Source: an uncultured Lachnospiraceae bacterium (GTDB taxonomy: Bacteria; Bacillota; Clostridia; Lachnospirales; Lachnospiraceae). From it: a stretch of 15,096 nt of DNA. Made by a program: the position numbers and the translations under genes. Shown piece after piece: positions 7,052-13,896 of this stretch (positions are counted from its first letter, which is position 1; each line of letters opens with the position of its first letter). Under the pieces are notes generated by a model. That model ran no database searches. It was not told where the DNA came from and was given only the letters and a program-made list of their open reading frames with translations. The stretch lies in NCBI GenBank assembly GCA_947653315.1, contig CANTGP010000022.1:1-15096 (forward strand), in the 5' to 3' direction.

Positions 7052-8826
7052 TGGGAAAAAGGAAAATCATCGGTTATTGGTATGTGGTGGTGATCGCGCT
7101 TTTTTTCGTCGGCGCGGCAGGGGTGTTTCTTTTCTTCGGGGAATCTTCTTATATTGCAATCCATGACAATTTGGATTTGTTCGTGGCGCAGCTTCAAATG
7201 CTGAAAAATACGGGGACGTTTTTTTCCCATGGGGTGGATGTGCCCTTTTTGGGAGGGGTGACGAGGGATAACCTGCCTTCGGAGCTGTCGCTGTATACGG
7301 TCTTGTATATGATTTTCCCTTCTTATACGGCGTATGTGGCCGGTTATCTGCTGAAAGTGGGAATTGCCATTTGGGGCGCCTGGCTGTTGGCAAAGGATTG
7401 GTACGGGGAAGCGTTTGGGGAATACCGTCCGATTGTGGCGCTGACGGGATTTGCTTACGGGCTTCTGAATATGTTTCCGGCGTTCGGGATTCCTTTCGCG
7501 TCGGTGCCGTTGGCGATTTACCTGCTGCGCAGGATTTACAGGCAGCCTTCCGTGAAATGGTACGCGGCGCTGTTTGCCTATCCGTTCCTGTCTTATTTTT
7601 CCTATTTCGGATTTTTTATTTTGGCGTACCTGGCAGTGGCGGTGCTTTGGCTTTGGGTGCGGGATAAGAAGCTGCCGTGGGCGCTGGCCGGGGCGCTTTT
7701 TGTGCTGGCGGCGGGATATATGGCATTTGAATACCGGCTGTTTGGCGTGATGCTGTTCGGAGACGTGGAAACGATACGGGCGACCATGGTGGAGACGGAT
7801 TTGACGGCGCGGGAAATTGCCGTGCAAAGTGCGGATGTATGGATGCACGGGATGTTCCATGCGGAAAGCGTGCATGACCGCTTTATTTGGTGGGTCTGCA
7901 TGTTTTATTTCCTGTATCAGAATAACCGGTACATAGCGAAGCAGGACTGGAAACAAATGTTCCATGATGTGTATAACTTGTTGATGCTCGTGCTGGTGTT
8001 TAACAGTGCGGTATACGGTATTTACCAGTGGGGCGCGTTCCGCGGGCTGGTGGAAACGGTTTTTCCGTTTTTGAAAGGATTCCAGTTTAACCGCACGGTG
8101 TTTTTCAGCCCGTTTTTATGGTATGCGTCATTTTTCCTCGTGCTGCAGCGGATGTATGCGGCTGCGGGCAGGGCGGCGGAAAAAGGCGGGTTCCGGTTTG
8201 TGTTTTCTTTTTTGAAACCGGCGGCAAACGGGATGGCGTTGCTTGCGGTGGCGGCGGTGCTGCTTACGCCTGTCCGGTACAACGATTTGCTTACCACCTG
8301 TAAGAATAAGGCGCTGGAATTGCTGAAAGGAAAAGTTTCCGATGAGATGAGTTACGGGGAATTTTATTCCGTGGAGTTGTTTGGGCAGATTAAGGAGGAT
8401 ATCGGGTATCACGGGGAATGGTCGGCGGCTTACGGGCTGCACCCGGCGGTGCTGGAATATAACGGGATTGCCACGCTGGACGGCTATCTCGGTTTTTATC
8501 CCCAGCAGTACAAGGAGGATTTCCGGCGGATAATAGCCCCTGCTTTGGAACGGGTGGAAGCCAGCCGGATTTACTATGACGACTGGGGGGCGCGGGCGTA
8601 CCTGTATTCCGGGACGGAGGCTTCGGTGGTGAGCGGCTTTAAAAGTTTTGTCCCGGCGGACAGGGATATCTACATGGATGTAGAGGCATTCGGGGAACTG
8701 GGGGGCAGGTACCTTTTTTCCCGTTTTGAGCTGACCAATGCGGAGGAAGCGGGACTGCGGTTCCTGAAGGCATACGGGACGGGGGAATCCCCTTACATGG
8801 TTTACCTGTACGAACGGGAAATGTAG
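7051..8826 (+). CDS. DUF6044-like multi-membrane protein (YkoS type)
   Basis: 591 residues. There are about twelve hydrophobic segments in the first 420, then a C-terminal domain of about 170 residues (from LLTTCKNKALELL) that looks extracytoplasmic. The first loop carries SYIAIHDNLDLFVAQ, with acidic residues placed as in GT-C enzymes. The overall pattern resembles DUF6044/YkoS proteins, which often sit next to a polyprenyl-phosphate GT2, as here; the family name is from memory and needs a profile search. The ATG overlaps the upstream stop by one base, and GGGAGTAAGG lies just before it. An in-frame ATG at 6985 lies inside the upstream gene and is not preferred. Function probably concerns surface glycan transfer, but no reaction is proven. 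Confidence 0.78.
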   Translation: MGKRKIIGYWYVVVIALFFVGAAGVFLFFGESSYIAIHDNLDLFVAQLQMLKNTGTFFSHGVDVPFLGGVTRDNLPSELSLYTVLYMIFPSYTAYVAGYLLKVGIAIWGAWLLAKDWYGEAFGEYRPIVALTGFAYGLLNMFPAFGIPFASVPLAIYLLRRIYRQPSVKWYAALFAYPFLSYFSYFGFFILAYLAVAVLWLWVRDKKLPWALAGALFVLAAGYMAFEYRLFGVMLFGDVETIRATMVETDLTAREIAVQSADVWMHGMFHAESVHDRFIWWVCMFYFLYQNNRYIAKQDWKQMFHDVYNLLMLVLVFNSAVYGIYQWGAFRGLVETVFPFLKGFQFNRTVFFSPFLWYASFFLVLQRMYAAAGRAAEKGGFRFVFSFLKPAANGMALLAVAAVLLTPVRYNDLLTTCKNKALELLKGKVSDEMSYGEFYSVELFGQIKEDIGYHGEWSAAYGLHPAVLEYNGIATLDGYLGFYPQQYKEDFRRIIAPALERVEASRIYYDDWGARAYLYSGTEASVVSGFKSFVPADRDIYMDVEAFGELGGRYLFSRFELTNAEEAGLRFLKAYGTGESPYMVYLYEREM

Positions 8827-8868
8827 CCGGAGTGCGGACCGGCAGCCGGGGGTGAAAGGAGCGGGTAT

Positions 8869-10338
8869 ATGGCTGGGCTGGAACAAAGGGAAAAAGGGGA
8901 AAAAAGGGAGACGGCGGCGGAAATCGTTTTTTATCTTTTGGTGTTTGCGGCGATTGCCTGTTTTGCCATGGTACAGACTTATGGGGACCCGCCGGACGAA
9001 ATCAACCGTTTTAAGGTGGTAAGCTATATCTGCCGGCATGGCAGTCTGCCCCACGGGGCGGACCCGGAGGTGATTTTGGACGGGTATGGGGCTTCTTATG
9101 CGTTCCAGCCCATGCTGACTTATATCATACAGGGTTTTTTGCTGCGTTTCCTGCGGCTGTTTACTTCCGATGCGTATGTGCTGCTTTTTGCGGCGCGGAT
9201 GGTAAATGCGGTGTTTGGCGTGCTGATGGCGTATTTTGTACGGCAGACGGCAAAGGAGGCATGGAAGGATGCGTATCTCCAATGGACATTTACGCTGATG
9301 GTGGTGTTCCTGCCCCAGAATATTTTCCTTCATTCTTATGTCAATACGGATTCCATGGCGCTGTTGGCGGTAGCAATGGTTTTTTATGTGCTGCTCCGGG
9401 CGCAGAGGACGGGCTTTGGGAAAAAGGAATGCCTACTGCTTGCGGCGGGAATCATCCTTTGCGCCATGTCTTATTATAATGCATACGGAATCATCGTGGC
9501 GGCAATTCTTGTATTTGTCCTGTATCATGTACATTACCATGTACATGCCGGAAAAGGCGGGATACGGGTGGAATGGGGACCGCTGCTGCACAAAGGAATG
9601 TTGGTTTCCGTCATAGTGCTTTTGGGAATCGGCTGGTGGTTTATCCGCAACGGGATTCTTTATAACGGGGATATCATCGCCATGGATGCTAGGAGGGAGT
9701 GTGCCATCCGGACGGCCACGGCGGATTTTAACCCGTTAACCAGGTTTACGTATCAGAATTCGGGTACGCCTTTGGGCGATATGCTTTTTAAGACGGGATA
9801 TCTGACACTTTTGCGTGACAGTTTTATTGCGATGTTCGGTCCGATGATCATACCGACCCATGGCCTGATTTATCTGTATTATAAAAGGTTTTGGATTGCT
9901 GCCTGTGCGGCGGCGCTTCTTCCGGTGCAGCGGCTTTGGACGGAAAGGAAGGAGCGGGACGGGGCATGGAAAAACAGGGTTGTTTTTTATGCCTCCATGG
10001 CATTGTTCTGTGCCATTACCATAGGGTTAAGCATTTATTATTCCTATACGTGGGAATACCAGCCCCAGGGGAGGTATATCCTTCCGGTGCTTGTACCGTT
10101 TATGTATTTGGTGGCGCTTGGCGTGGAAAAAATATGCGGGCTGTTTTGTTTTGCGGGGGGACGGCTGGCAGGAGGAACGGGGGAAAAGGCGGGTGCGCTG
10201 TGCGGGAAGCTGTTTTGCTTGGGAATAATGGCTTATGTCATGCTGGCATTCGGTTACAGTCTGTTTGCCCGCTTCCTTCCTTATTATATGCAGGGGGAGA
10301 ACCTGTTTTCCATGTGCGGAAAGCCGTTACTGCCATAG
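8869..10338 (+). CDS. DUF2142/GT39-like polytopic membrane protein, probable GT-C glycosyltransferase
   Basis: 489 residues with about twelve predicted membrane segments. Typical signs are GDPPDEINRF after the first helix (acidic pair in the first outside loop), FLPQNIFLHSYVNTDSMAL in the middle, and EYQPQGRYILPVLVPFMYL near the end, as in DUF2142 and related lipid-sugar-dependent transferases. It ends the unit that begins with the GT2 gene and starts 42 bases after the previous stop, with AAAGGAG before the ATG. An in-frame 12-bp duplication (9523-9546) encodes YHVH twice at residues 219-226, giving a histidine-rich stretch. The acceptor glycan is unknown. Confidence 0.78.
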   Translation: MAGLEQREKGEKRETAAEIVFYLLVFAAIACFAMVQTYGDPPDEINRFKVVSYICRHGSLPHGADPEVILDGYGASYAFQPMLTYIIQGFLLRFLRLFTSDAYVLLFAARMVNAVFGVLMAYFVRQTAKEAWKDAYLQWTFTLMVVFLPQNIFLHSYVNTDSMALLAVAMVFYVLLRAQRTGFGKKECLLLAAGIILCAMSYYNAYGIIVAAILVFVLYHVHYHVHAGKGGIRVEWGPLLHKGMLVSVIVLLGIGWWFIRNGILYNGDIIAMDARRECAIRTATADFNPLTRFTYQNSGTPLGDMLFKTGYLTLLRDSFIAMFGPMIIPTHGLIYLYYKRFWIAACAAALLPVQRLWTERKERDGAWKNRVVFYASMALFCAITIGLSIYYSYTWEYQPQGRYILPVLVPFMYLVALGVEKICGLFCFAGGRLAGGTGEKAGALCGKLFCLGIMAYVMLAFGYSLFARFLPYYMQGENLFSMCGKPLLP

Positions 10339-10362
10339 GGAGTTTGTGAACATGCCCTATGG
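10333..10362 (+). terminator. Hairpin at the end of the membrane-protein unit
   Basis: CCATAGGG (10333-10340) and CCCTATGG (10355-10362) are perfect 8-bp inverted repeats with a 14-base loop. The left arm contains the stop codon of the preceding gene. Only interrupted T runs follow (GGTTTTGGCATTTTG at about 10374-10388), so this may terminate weakly, attenuate, or protect a 3' end. The next gene starts at 10420 with no clear promoter in between, so some read-through is likely. Confidence 0.45.
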
Positions 10363-10419
10363 GCTCACGGCAGGTTTTGGCATTTTGCGTTGTGATGATA
10401 GGACATAGGAGAAAACGGA

Positions 10420-11016
10420 ATGAAAGTGGTACATAAGTTAAAAGCGGTGGGGGTCAAAAATGTTGCACTGGGTTTCCTCCGGCGGGTGGAATACGGGAAA
10501 CTGGTGAAAAAATACCATTTTGACACATGGCACCTTAGTCCGTATGAATGGAAGGAATACGCACAGGCATGTGTGGCGTATATCAATGCCCACGGGGGGA
10601 GAACCGTGGTGGATATCGGCTGCGGACTTGGGGGCGTGCTGCGGCATGTGAAGGCGGAACGGAGAATCGGGCTGGATTTGCATGAGGAAGTGGTAATGGC
10701 GGCGCGGGAGCTGGGAAGCGGGGATATTGTTTTCGCAAAGGGAAGTTTTGACGAACTGGAGGAACCGCAGGTGGATTACCTGGTGACGTTAAATTTTATG
10801 CATGGAGGGACGGAAGATACCTGGAAAGCGCCTTACCGTAAGGCGGCAGAGCAAAACGGGGTACGGTATTTTATCGTGGATACCGTTCCGGATATGGGGG
10901 GAAGCCATTGTTTGGAATGGGGAAAGATTCTGCCGGAAAATTATGGAAGGGTGGAGCGGATGGGTCCGTTTGTGGGCGGAAGATATGTGGAGGTTTGGGG
11001 ACGGATGGATTTGTGA
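10420..11016 (+). CDS. Class I SAM-dependent methyltransferase-like protein
   Basis: 198 residues. The SAM-binding motif I is TVVDIGCGLGGVLRHV (62-77), followed by GLDLHEE (84-90), where the acidic residue would hold the ribose, and a VDYLVTLNFMHGG strand near motif IV. The core is short and the C-terminal part (WGKILPENYGRVERMGPF) suggests a compact substrate cap. The substrate is unknown; a sugar or lipid carrier is plausible from context. AGGAGA sits 8 bases before the ATG. The gene is downstream of the membrane-protein unit and upstream of a separate promoter, so it is probably expressed by read-through or from an unseen weak promoter. Confidence 0.8.
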   Translation: MKVVHKLKAVGVKNVALGFLRRVEYGKLVKKYHFDTWHLSPYEWKEYAQACVAYINAHGGRTVVDIGCGLGGVLRHVKAERRIGLDLHEEVVMAARELGSGDIVFAKGSFDELEEPQVDYLVTLNFMHGGTEDTWKAPYRKAAEQNGVRYFIVDTVPDMGGSHCLEWGKILPENYGRVERMGPFVGGRYVEVWGRMDL

Positions 11017-11034
11017 GGGTATCGGACGGGATGC

Positions 11035-11063
11035 TTGACCGTGTATTTGTAACGTGTTATGAT
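11035..11063 (+). promoter_or_regulatory. Near-consensus sigma-A promoter for the radical SAM gene
   Basis: TTGACC (11035-11040), exactly 17 bases, then TATGAT (11058-11063), with TG at 11055-11056 giving an extended -10. Each hexamer matches 5 of 6 consensus bases. Transcription would begin near 11070, leaving a leader of about 95 bases before the ATG at 11165. Confidence 0.75.
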
Positions 11064-11164
11064 TGATGCGTTGCGGGAAAAGGGGAATGGTATGGAAAAG
11101 GGATAAATGGGGGAAGATTGGCAGAGAATATGAGAAAACGGAATGATAAAGGAGACAGGGAGAT

Positions 11165-12145
11165 ATGCCGGTTAGAGTACACAATTTTTTAGGAAGTTTG
11201 GGTTGGAATGCCAGGAAGTATTTGCCGGGGCTGGCGAGCGAAAGTTATTTGAAGCTGCAGTTTGTGTCGCGCAGGAAGCTGCAGAAGAATTATATCGAAT
11301 ATTTTATGTCCCGTAAGGAGGTGCCGCATCCGCTTGTGGTGAATTTGGAAACCATTAACCGGTGTAATAGTACCTGTGAGTTCTGTACGGCGAATAAAAA
11401 TGCGGAGAAACGTCCTTACATGCGGATGGAGGAAGGGCTGTTTTATAATATTATCGACCAGTTGGCGGATTGGGGGTACAAGGGGCATCTGACGATGTAT
11501 GGGAATAACGAACCGCTGTTGGATACCAGGATTATGGAATTCCATAAGTATGCGCGGGAGAAGCTGCCGGAAGCCTTTATTTTTATGTCCACCAACGGAC
11601 TGCTGTTGACGGTTGACAAGCTGAAGGAAGTGGCGCCGTATGTGAACCAGTTGGTAATTAATAATTATAGTTTGGAAATGAAGCTGCATGACAGCGTCCA
11701 AACGGTCCATGATTACGTAAAGGCACATCCTGACGAGTTCCAAAATGTGGATGTCCTGATTCAGATGCGGTATTTAAAGGAAGTCCTGACGAACCGGGCA
11801 GGGAGTGCGCCCAATAAACCGGCGACGGATAAGGTGATTAAAGAAACGTGCCTGATGCCCTATACGGATATGTGGATTATGCCAAACGGAAAACTTGGCA
11901 TTTGCTGCTGCGATAATTTTGAAGTAACGGATTTGGCGGACCTGCATGAAGTGTCTTTAAAAGAAGGATGGAACAGTAAGAAGTACCAAATTCTTAGAAA
12001 TGCCATCCGGACGGGAAGGCAGAATTACCCGTTTTGCAAAAACTGTGATTTCATAGATGCAGGGCTGCGGATGGATGCCGTCAACGACGTATTAAAGAAC
12101 AGCGGAACCATGCACGGGGCAAGGCAGTCCATGTTTAGGAAGTAA
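11165..12145 (+). CDS. Radical SAM/SPASM domain protein
   Basis: 326 residues. The radical SAM cluster motif CNSTCEFC (Cys67, Cys71, Cys74) coordinates a 4Fe-4S cluster that cleaves SAM. MYGNNEPLL (111-119) takes the place of the usual GGEP-type strand. A C-terminal SPASM-like region has Cys229, a CCC run at 247-249, and CKNC at 291-294, for a further Fe-S cluster. Relatives modify peptides or act as sugar dehydrogenases, epimerases or dehydratases. In this locus a sugar or glycan-precursor substrate is more likely than a peptide, but none is shown. The 50 residues before the motif contain no signal peptide. AAAGGAG (11148-11154) lies 10 bases before the ATG. The SGNH lipoprotein gene follows after 80 bases without a clear terminator. 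Confidence 0.9.
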   Translation: MPVRVHNFLGSLGWNARKYLPGLASESYLKLQFVSRRKLQKNYIEYFMSRKEVPHPLVVNLETINRCNSTCEFCTANKNAEKRPYMRMEEGLFYNIIDQLADWGYKGHLTMYGNNEPLLDTRIMEFHKYAREKLPEAFIFMSTNGLLLTVDKLKEVAPYVNQLVINNYSLEMKLHDSVQTVHDYVKAHPDEFQNVDVLIQMRYLKEVLTNRAGSAPNKPATDKVIKETCLMPYTDMWIMPNGKLGICCCDNFEVTDLADLHEVSLKEGWNSKKYQILRNAIRTGRQNYPFCKNCDFIDAGLRMDAVNDVLKNSGTMHGARQSMFRK

Positions 12146-12225
12146 GGAAGGGTTAAGAAACAACTTTGCATTTTGGTGAAGGATGGATTCACGGAGACAG
12201 GGCGGAAGAAGGAGTCGGAAACGGA

Positions 12226-13296
12226 ATGGGCGGAAAAATCGGAAGAAAAGTGGCAGCCGGTGTTTTGGTTTTTGCCATGGCGGCAGGAATTGCGGGCTGT
12301 GGCAGCAGGGCGGAAGGCAGTATGGCGGAAGAAGACGGAATAAAAACCGGAACCGCGGCGGAGACCGGGGTCGGAACGGCAGCCGGTGAGGAAGGGGATG
12401 CCGGAACCGCATCCGGGACGGAAAAGGGAGAAGCCGGAATGGAAAACGGAGCCGCAGCGGGAGCCGGGAGTGGGGAGGTATCCGGGACGGAAGTCGGAGC
12501 CGGAACCGGCACGGCGGACGGGACGGGGAACGGAGCGGAAGCAGGAACCGCGCAGGAGGAAGAAGACGGGATTTCTCCGTGGGCAGGGAAGAAAGTGTCG
12601 TTCTGCGGGGACAGTATTTCCACGTTTTCGGGGTACATTCCTGAAAATTACAGTATATTTTATCCGGAATACGGGGAGATTTCCGATGTCGGGGAGACAT
12701 GGTGGATGCAGGTCGTGGAACGGTCCGGGATGGAGCTGTGCAGCAACGCGTCTTATTCGGGCAGTATGGTGAGCGGGCAGTCGTTGGACAACCATGACGG
12801 GGCGTACGCCTGCGGGAACCAAAGGGTTGCGGATTTGGCAGACAGGGAAGGAAACTGGCCGGATGTCATTGTAATCCTGATGGGAACCAATGATTTCATA
12901 AGTAATATTCCCTTGGGGGCTTATGACGGCGTATCGGAGGTGCAGGAAGGATATATCCAGAATTTCAGCGAGGCGTATGGTCTGATGCTGGATAAAATGC
13001 ATACATGGTATCCCGATGCGGAGATTTACTGCTGTACGATGATTGAGGTGTCCCGGTGGGATGCGGAAGGAAATTGTGCTCCTTTCCAAAATGAACTGGG
13101 ACTGACGGCAAAAAATTATAACGACTGCATCAAGGCGGTGGCACATGCCAAGGGCGCCGGTATCATTGATGTGTACGGATGCGGTATTACTTATGATAAT
13201 TCCAGGGAATATACCAGTGACGGGACCCATCCGAATGCGGCGGGGGCAGCGCTGATGGCGGATAAAGTCTGTGAAGGTTTGGGAATTTCCTGGTAG
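12226..13296 (+). CDS. SGNH/GDSL hydrolase lipoprotein
   Basis: 356 residues from the ATG at 12226 (AAGGAG at 12209-12214). A lipoprotein signal (basic MGGKIGRK, hydrophobic VLVFAMAA, lipobox IAGC with Cys25) anchors it outside the cell. Residues 26 to about 115 are a low-complexity linker of Gly, Ala, Glu and Thr. The catalytic domain shows block I FCGDSIS (Ser130), block III MGTND (Gly220, Asn222) and block V DGTHPN (Asp332, His335). Such enzymes remove or transfer ester-linked acyl groups on polysaccharides. It may be the esterase or the acyl-transfer partner for the MBOAT module upstream, though it is encoded 8 kb away. In-frame TTG (12166) would add a polar extension before the signal and is not preferred. 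Confidence 0.9.
   Translation: MGGKIGRKVAAGVLVFAMAAGIAGCGSRAEGSMAEEDGIKTGTAAETGVGTAAGEEGDAGTASGTEKGEAGMENGAAAGAGSGEVSGTEVGAGTGTADGTGNGAEAGTAQEEEDGISPWAGKKVSFCGDSISTFSGYIPENYSIFYPEYGEISDVGETWWMQVVERSGMELCSNASYSGSMVSGQSLDNHDGAYACGNQRVADLADREGNWPDVIVILMGTNDFISNIPLGAYDGVSEVQEGYIQNFSEAYGLMLDKMHTWYPDAEIYCCTMIEVSRWDAEGNCAPFQNELGLTAKNYNDCIKAVAHAKGAGIIDVYGCGITYDNSREYTSDGTHPNAAGAALMADKVCEGLGISW
12302..12570 (+). repeat. GGAACC/GGAGCC-like hexanucleotide-rich coding stretch
   Basis: The linker of the SGNH lipoprotein is built from many diverged six-base pieces such as GGAACC, GGAGCC, GGGACG and GGAAGC. Being purine-rich and low in T, it keeps several other frames open on both strands; these are by-products, not genes. 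The repetition suggests the linker grew by slippage or unequal exchange and may differ in length between strains. Confidence 0.6.
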
Positions 13297-13538
13297 ATTT
13301 GGTCGGTGTGCATTTTTAAGGATAGTGATATACAATGCAAAGTTGTGAATTAGTTAAGAAAAAAATAAAATTATTAGGAAATAATAAAATTTATTTAAAT
13401 TTTGTATACATTTGCAAAAATGAGTGACGGAATAACGTCTATGTGCTATAATGTTGCTGTTGGATTATATCGTTATGTCTGTATCGTACTATTTTAGTAT
13501 AAGTGAACACAAACAAAAGTGACAGGAGGAAGCCAGAT
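13297..13538 (+). promoter_or_regulatory. AT-rich regulatory intergenic region with palindromes
   Basis: This 242-base gap is much more AT-rich than its surroundings. It holds a direct repeat AATAAAATT (13364-13372 and 13383-13391), an 18-bp palindrome AAAATTTA-TT-TAAATTTT (13386-13403), a promoter at 13424-13452, and an inverted repeat TACTA-TTT-TAGTA (13487-13499) in the transcribed leader. The palindromes are candidate operators for the DNA-binding protein encoded next, or the AT-rich part may act as an UP element. I see no terminator for the preceding lipoprotein gene. Confidence 0.5.
13424..13452 (+). promoter_or_regulatory. Sigma-A promoter for the regulator-glf unit
   Basis: GTGACG (13424-13429), 17 bases, then a perfect TATAAT (13447-13452) with TG at 13444-13445. 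Transcription would begin near 13459, giving a leader of about 80 bases that includes the TACTA/TAGTA inverted repeat. Confidence 0.7.
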
Positions 13539-13877
13539 ATGACAAAGGCAGAAATATTAAAGAAGGAAATTTTGACGCAGTACAAGAGCGTGAGACAGTT
13601 TGCGATCGAGATGCAGATACCTTACAGCACATTGGTTACGGCGCTGGACAGGGGAATTGAGGGTATGGCATACGGGACGGTGATTAAAATGTGTGACAAA
13701 CTGAACTTAAACCCGGTTGATTTCAGTTCTTTGGAAAAAGGTGCCAGCCTCGGTGAGAAAATCCTGGAAAACCGTGTGATGCAGTACTACGTGAAATTAA
13801 ATAAAAGCGGACGCAAAAAAATTCTTGAGCTGATGGATGATTACGTACAGTTGGAGAAATACCAGTTAAAGGAATAG
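13539..13877 (+). CDS. Small Cro/C1-type helix-turn-helix regulator
   Basis: 112 residues from the ATG at 13539, with AGGAGG at 13524-13529 nine bases upstream. SVRQFAIEMQIPYSTLVTALD (about residues 17-37) reads as a helix-turn-helix, continued by GTVIKMCDKLNLNPVDF, which is typical of XRE/Cro-C1 DNA-binding domains. The C-terminal KLNKSGRKKILELMDDYVQL forms a likely amphipathic helix for dimer formation. It is transcribed just ahead of glf, 19 bases apart, from an AT-rich promoter region with palindromes. Control of its own promoter and of glf is therefore plausible but unproven. An upstream GTG at 13503 is not preferred because it lacks a ribosome site. Confidence 0.85.
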   Translation: MTKAEILKKEILTQYKSVRQFAIEMQIPYSTLVTALDRGIEGMAYGTVIKMCDKLNLNPVDFSSLEKGASLGEKILENRVMQYYVKLNKSGRKKILELMDDYVQLEKYQLKE

Positions 13878-13896
13878 TCGGAAGGGAAGGACAGTC

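Noticed and set aside
6949..7965. 338-residue minus-strand frame opposite two membrane-protein genes
   Set aside because: The product is rich in His, Arg, Pro and Gln with no domain, as expected for the antisense of membrane-protein codons, and the + strand genes are clear.
8128..9333. 401-residue minus-strand frame across the junction of two membrane-protein genes
   Set aside because: Basic, low-complexity product spanning two well-supported + strand genes and their ribosome site; no start signal.
11087..11146. 19-codon frame in the leader of the radical SAM gene (starts MVWKRDKWGK), considered as leader or precursor peptide
   Set aside because: The purine-rich sequence before it is too close to the ATG for a good ribosome site, it has no Cys or other typical modification residues and no leader-like layout; chance occurrence is likely.
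12092..12700. Long minus-strand frames rich in Pro, Arg and Ser opposite the SGNH lipoprotein linker
   Set aside because: They result from the T-poor, purine-rich hexanucleotide repeats of the real gene, have low-complexity products and lack ribosome sites.
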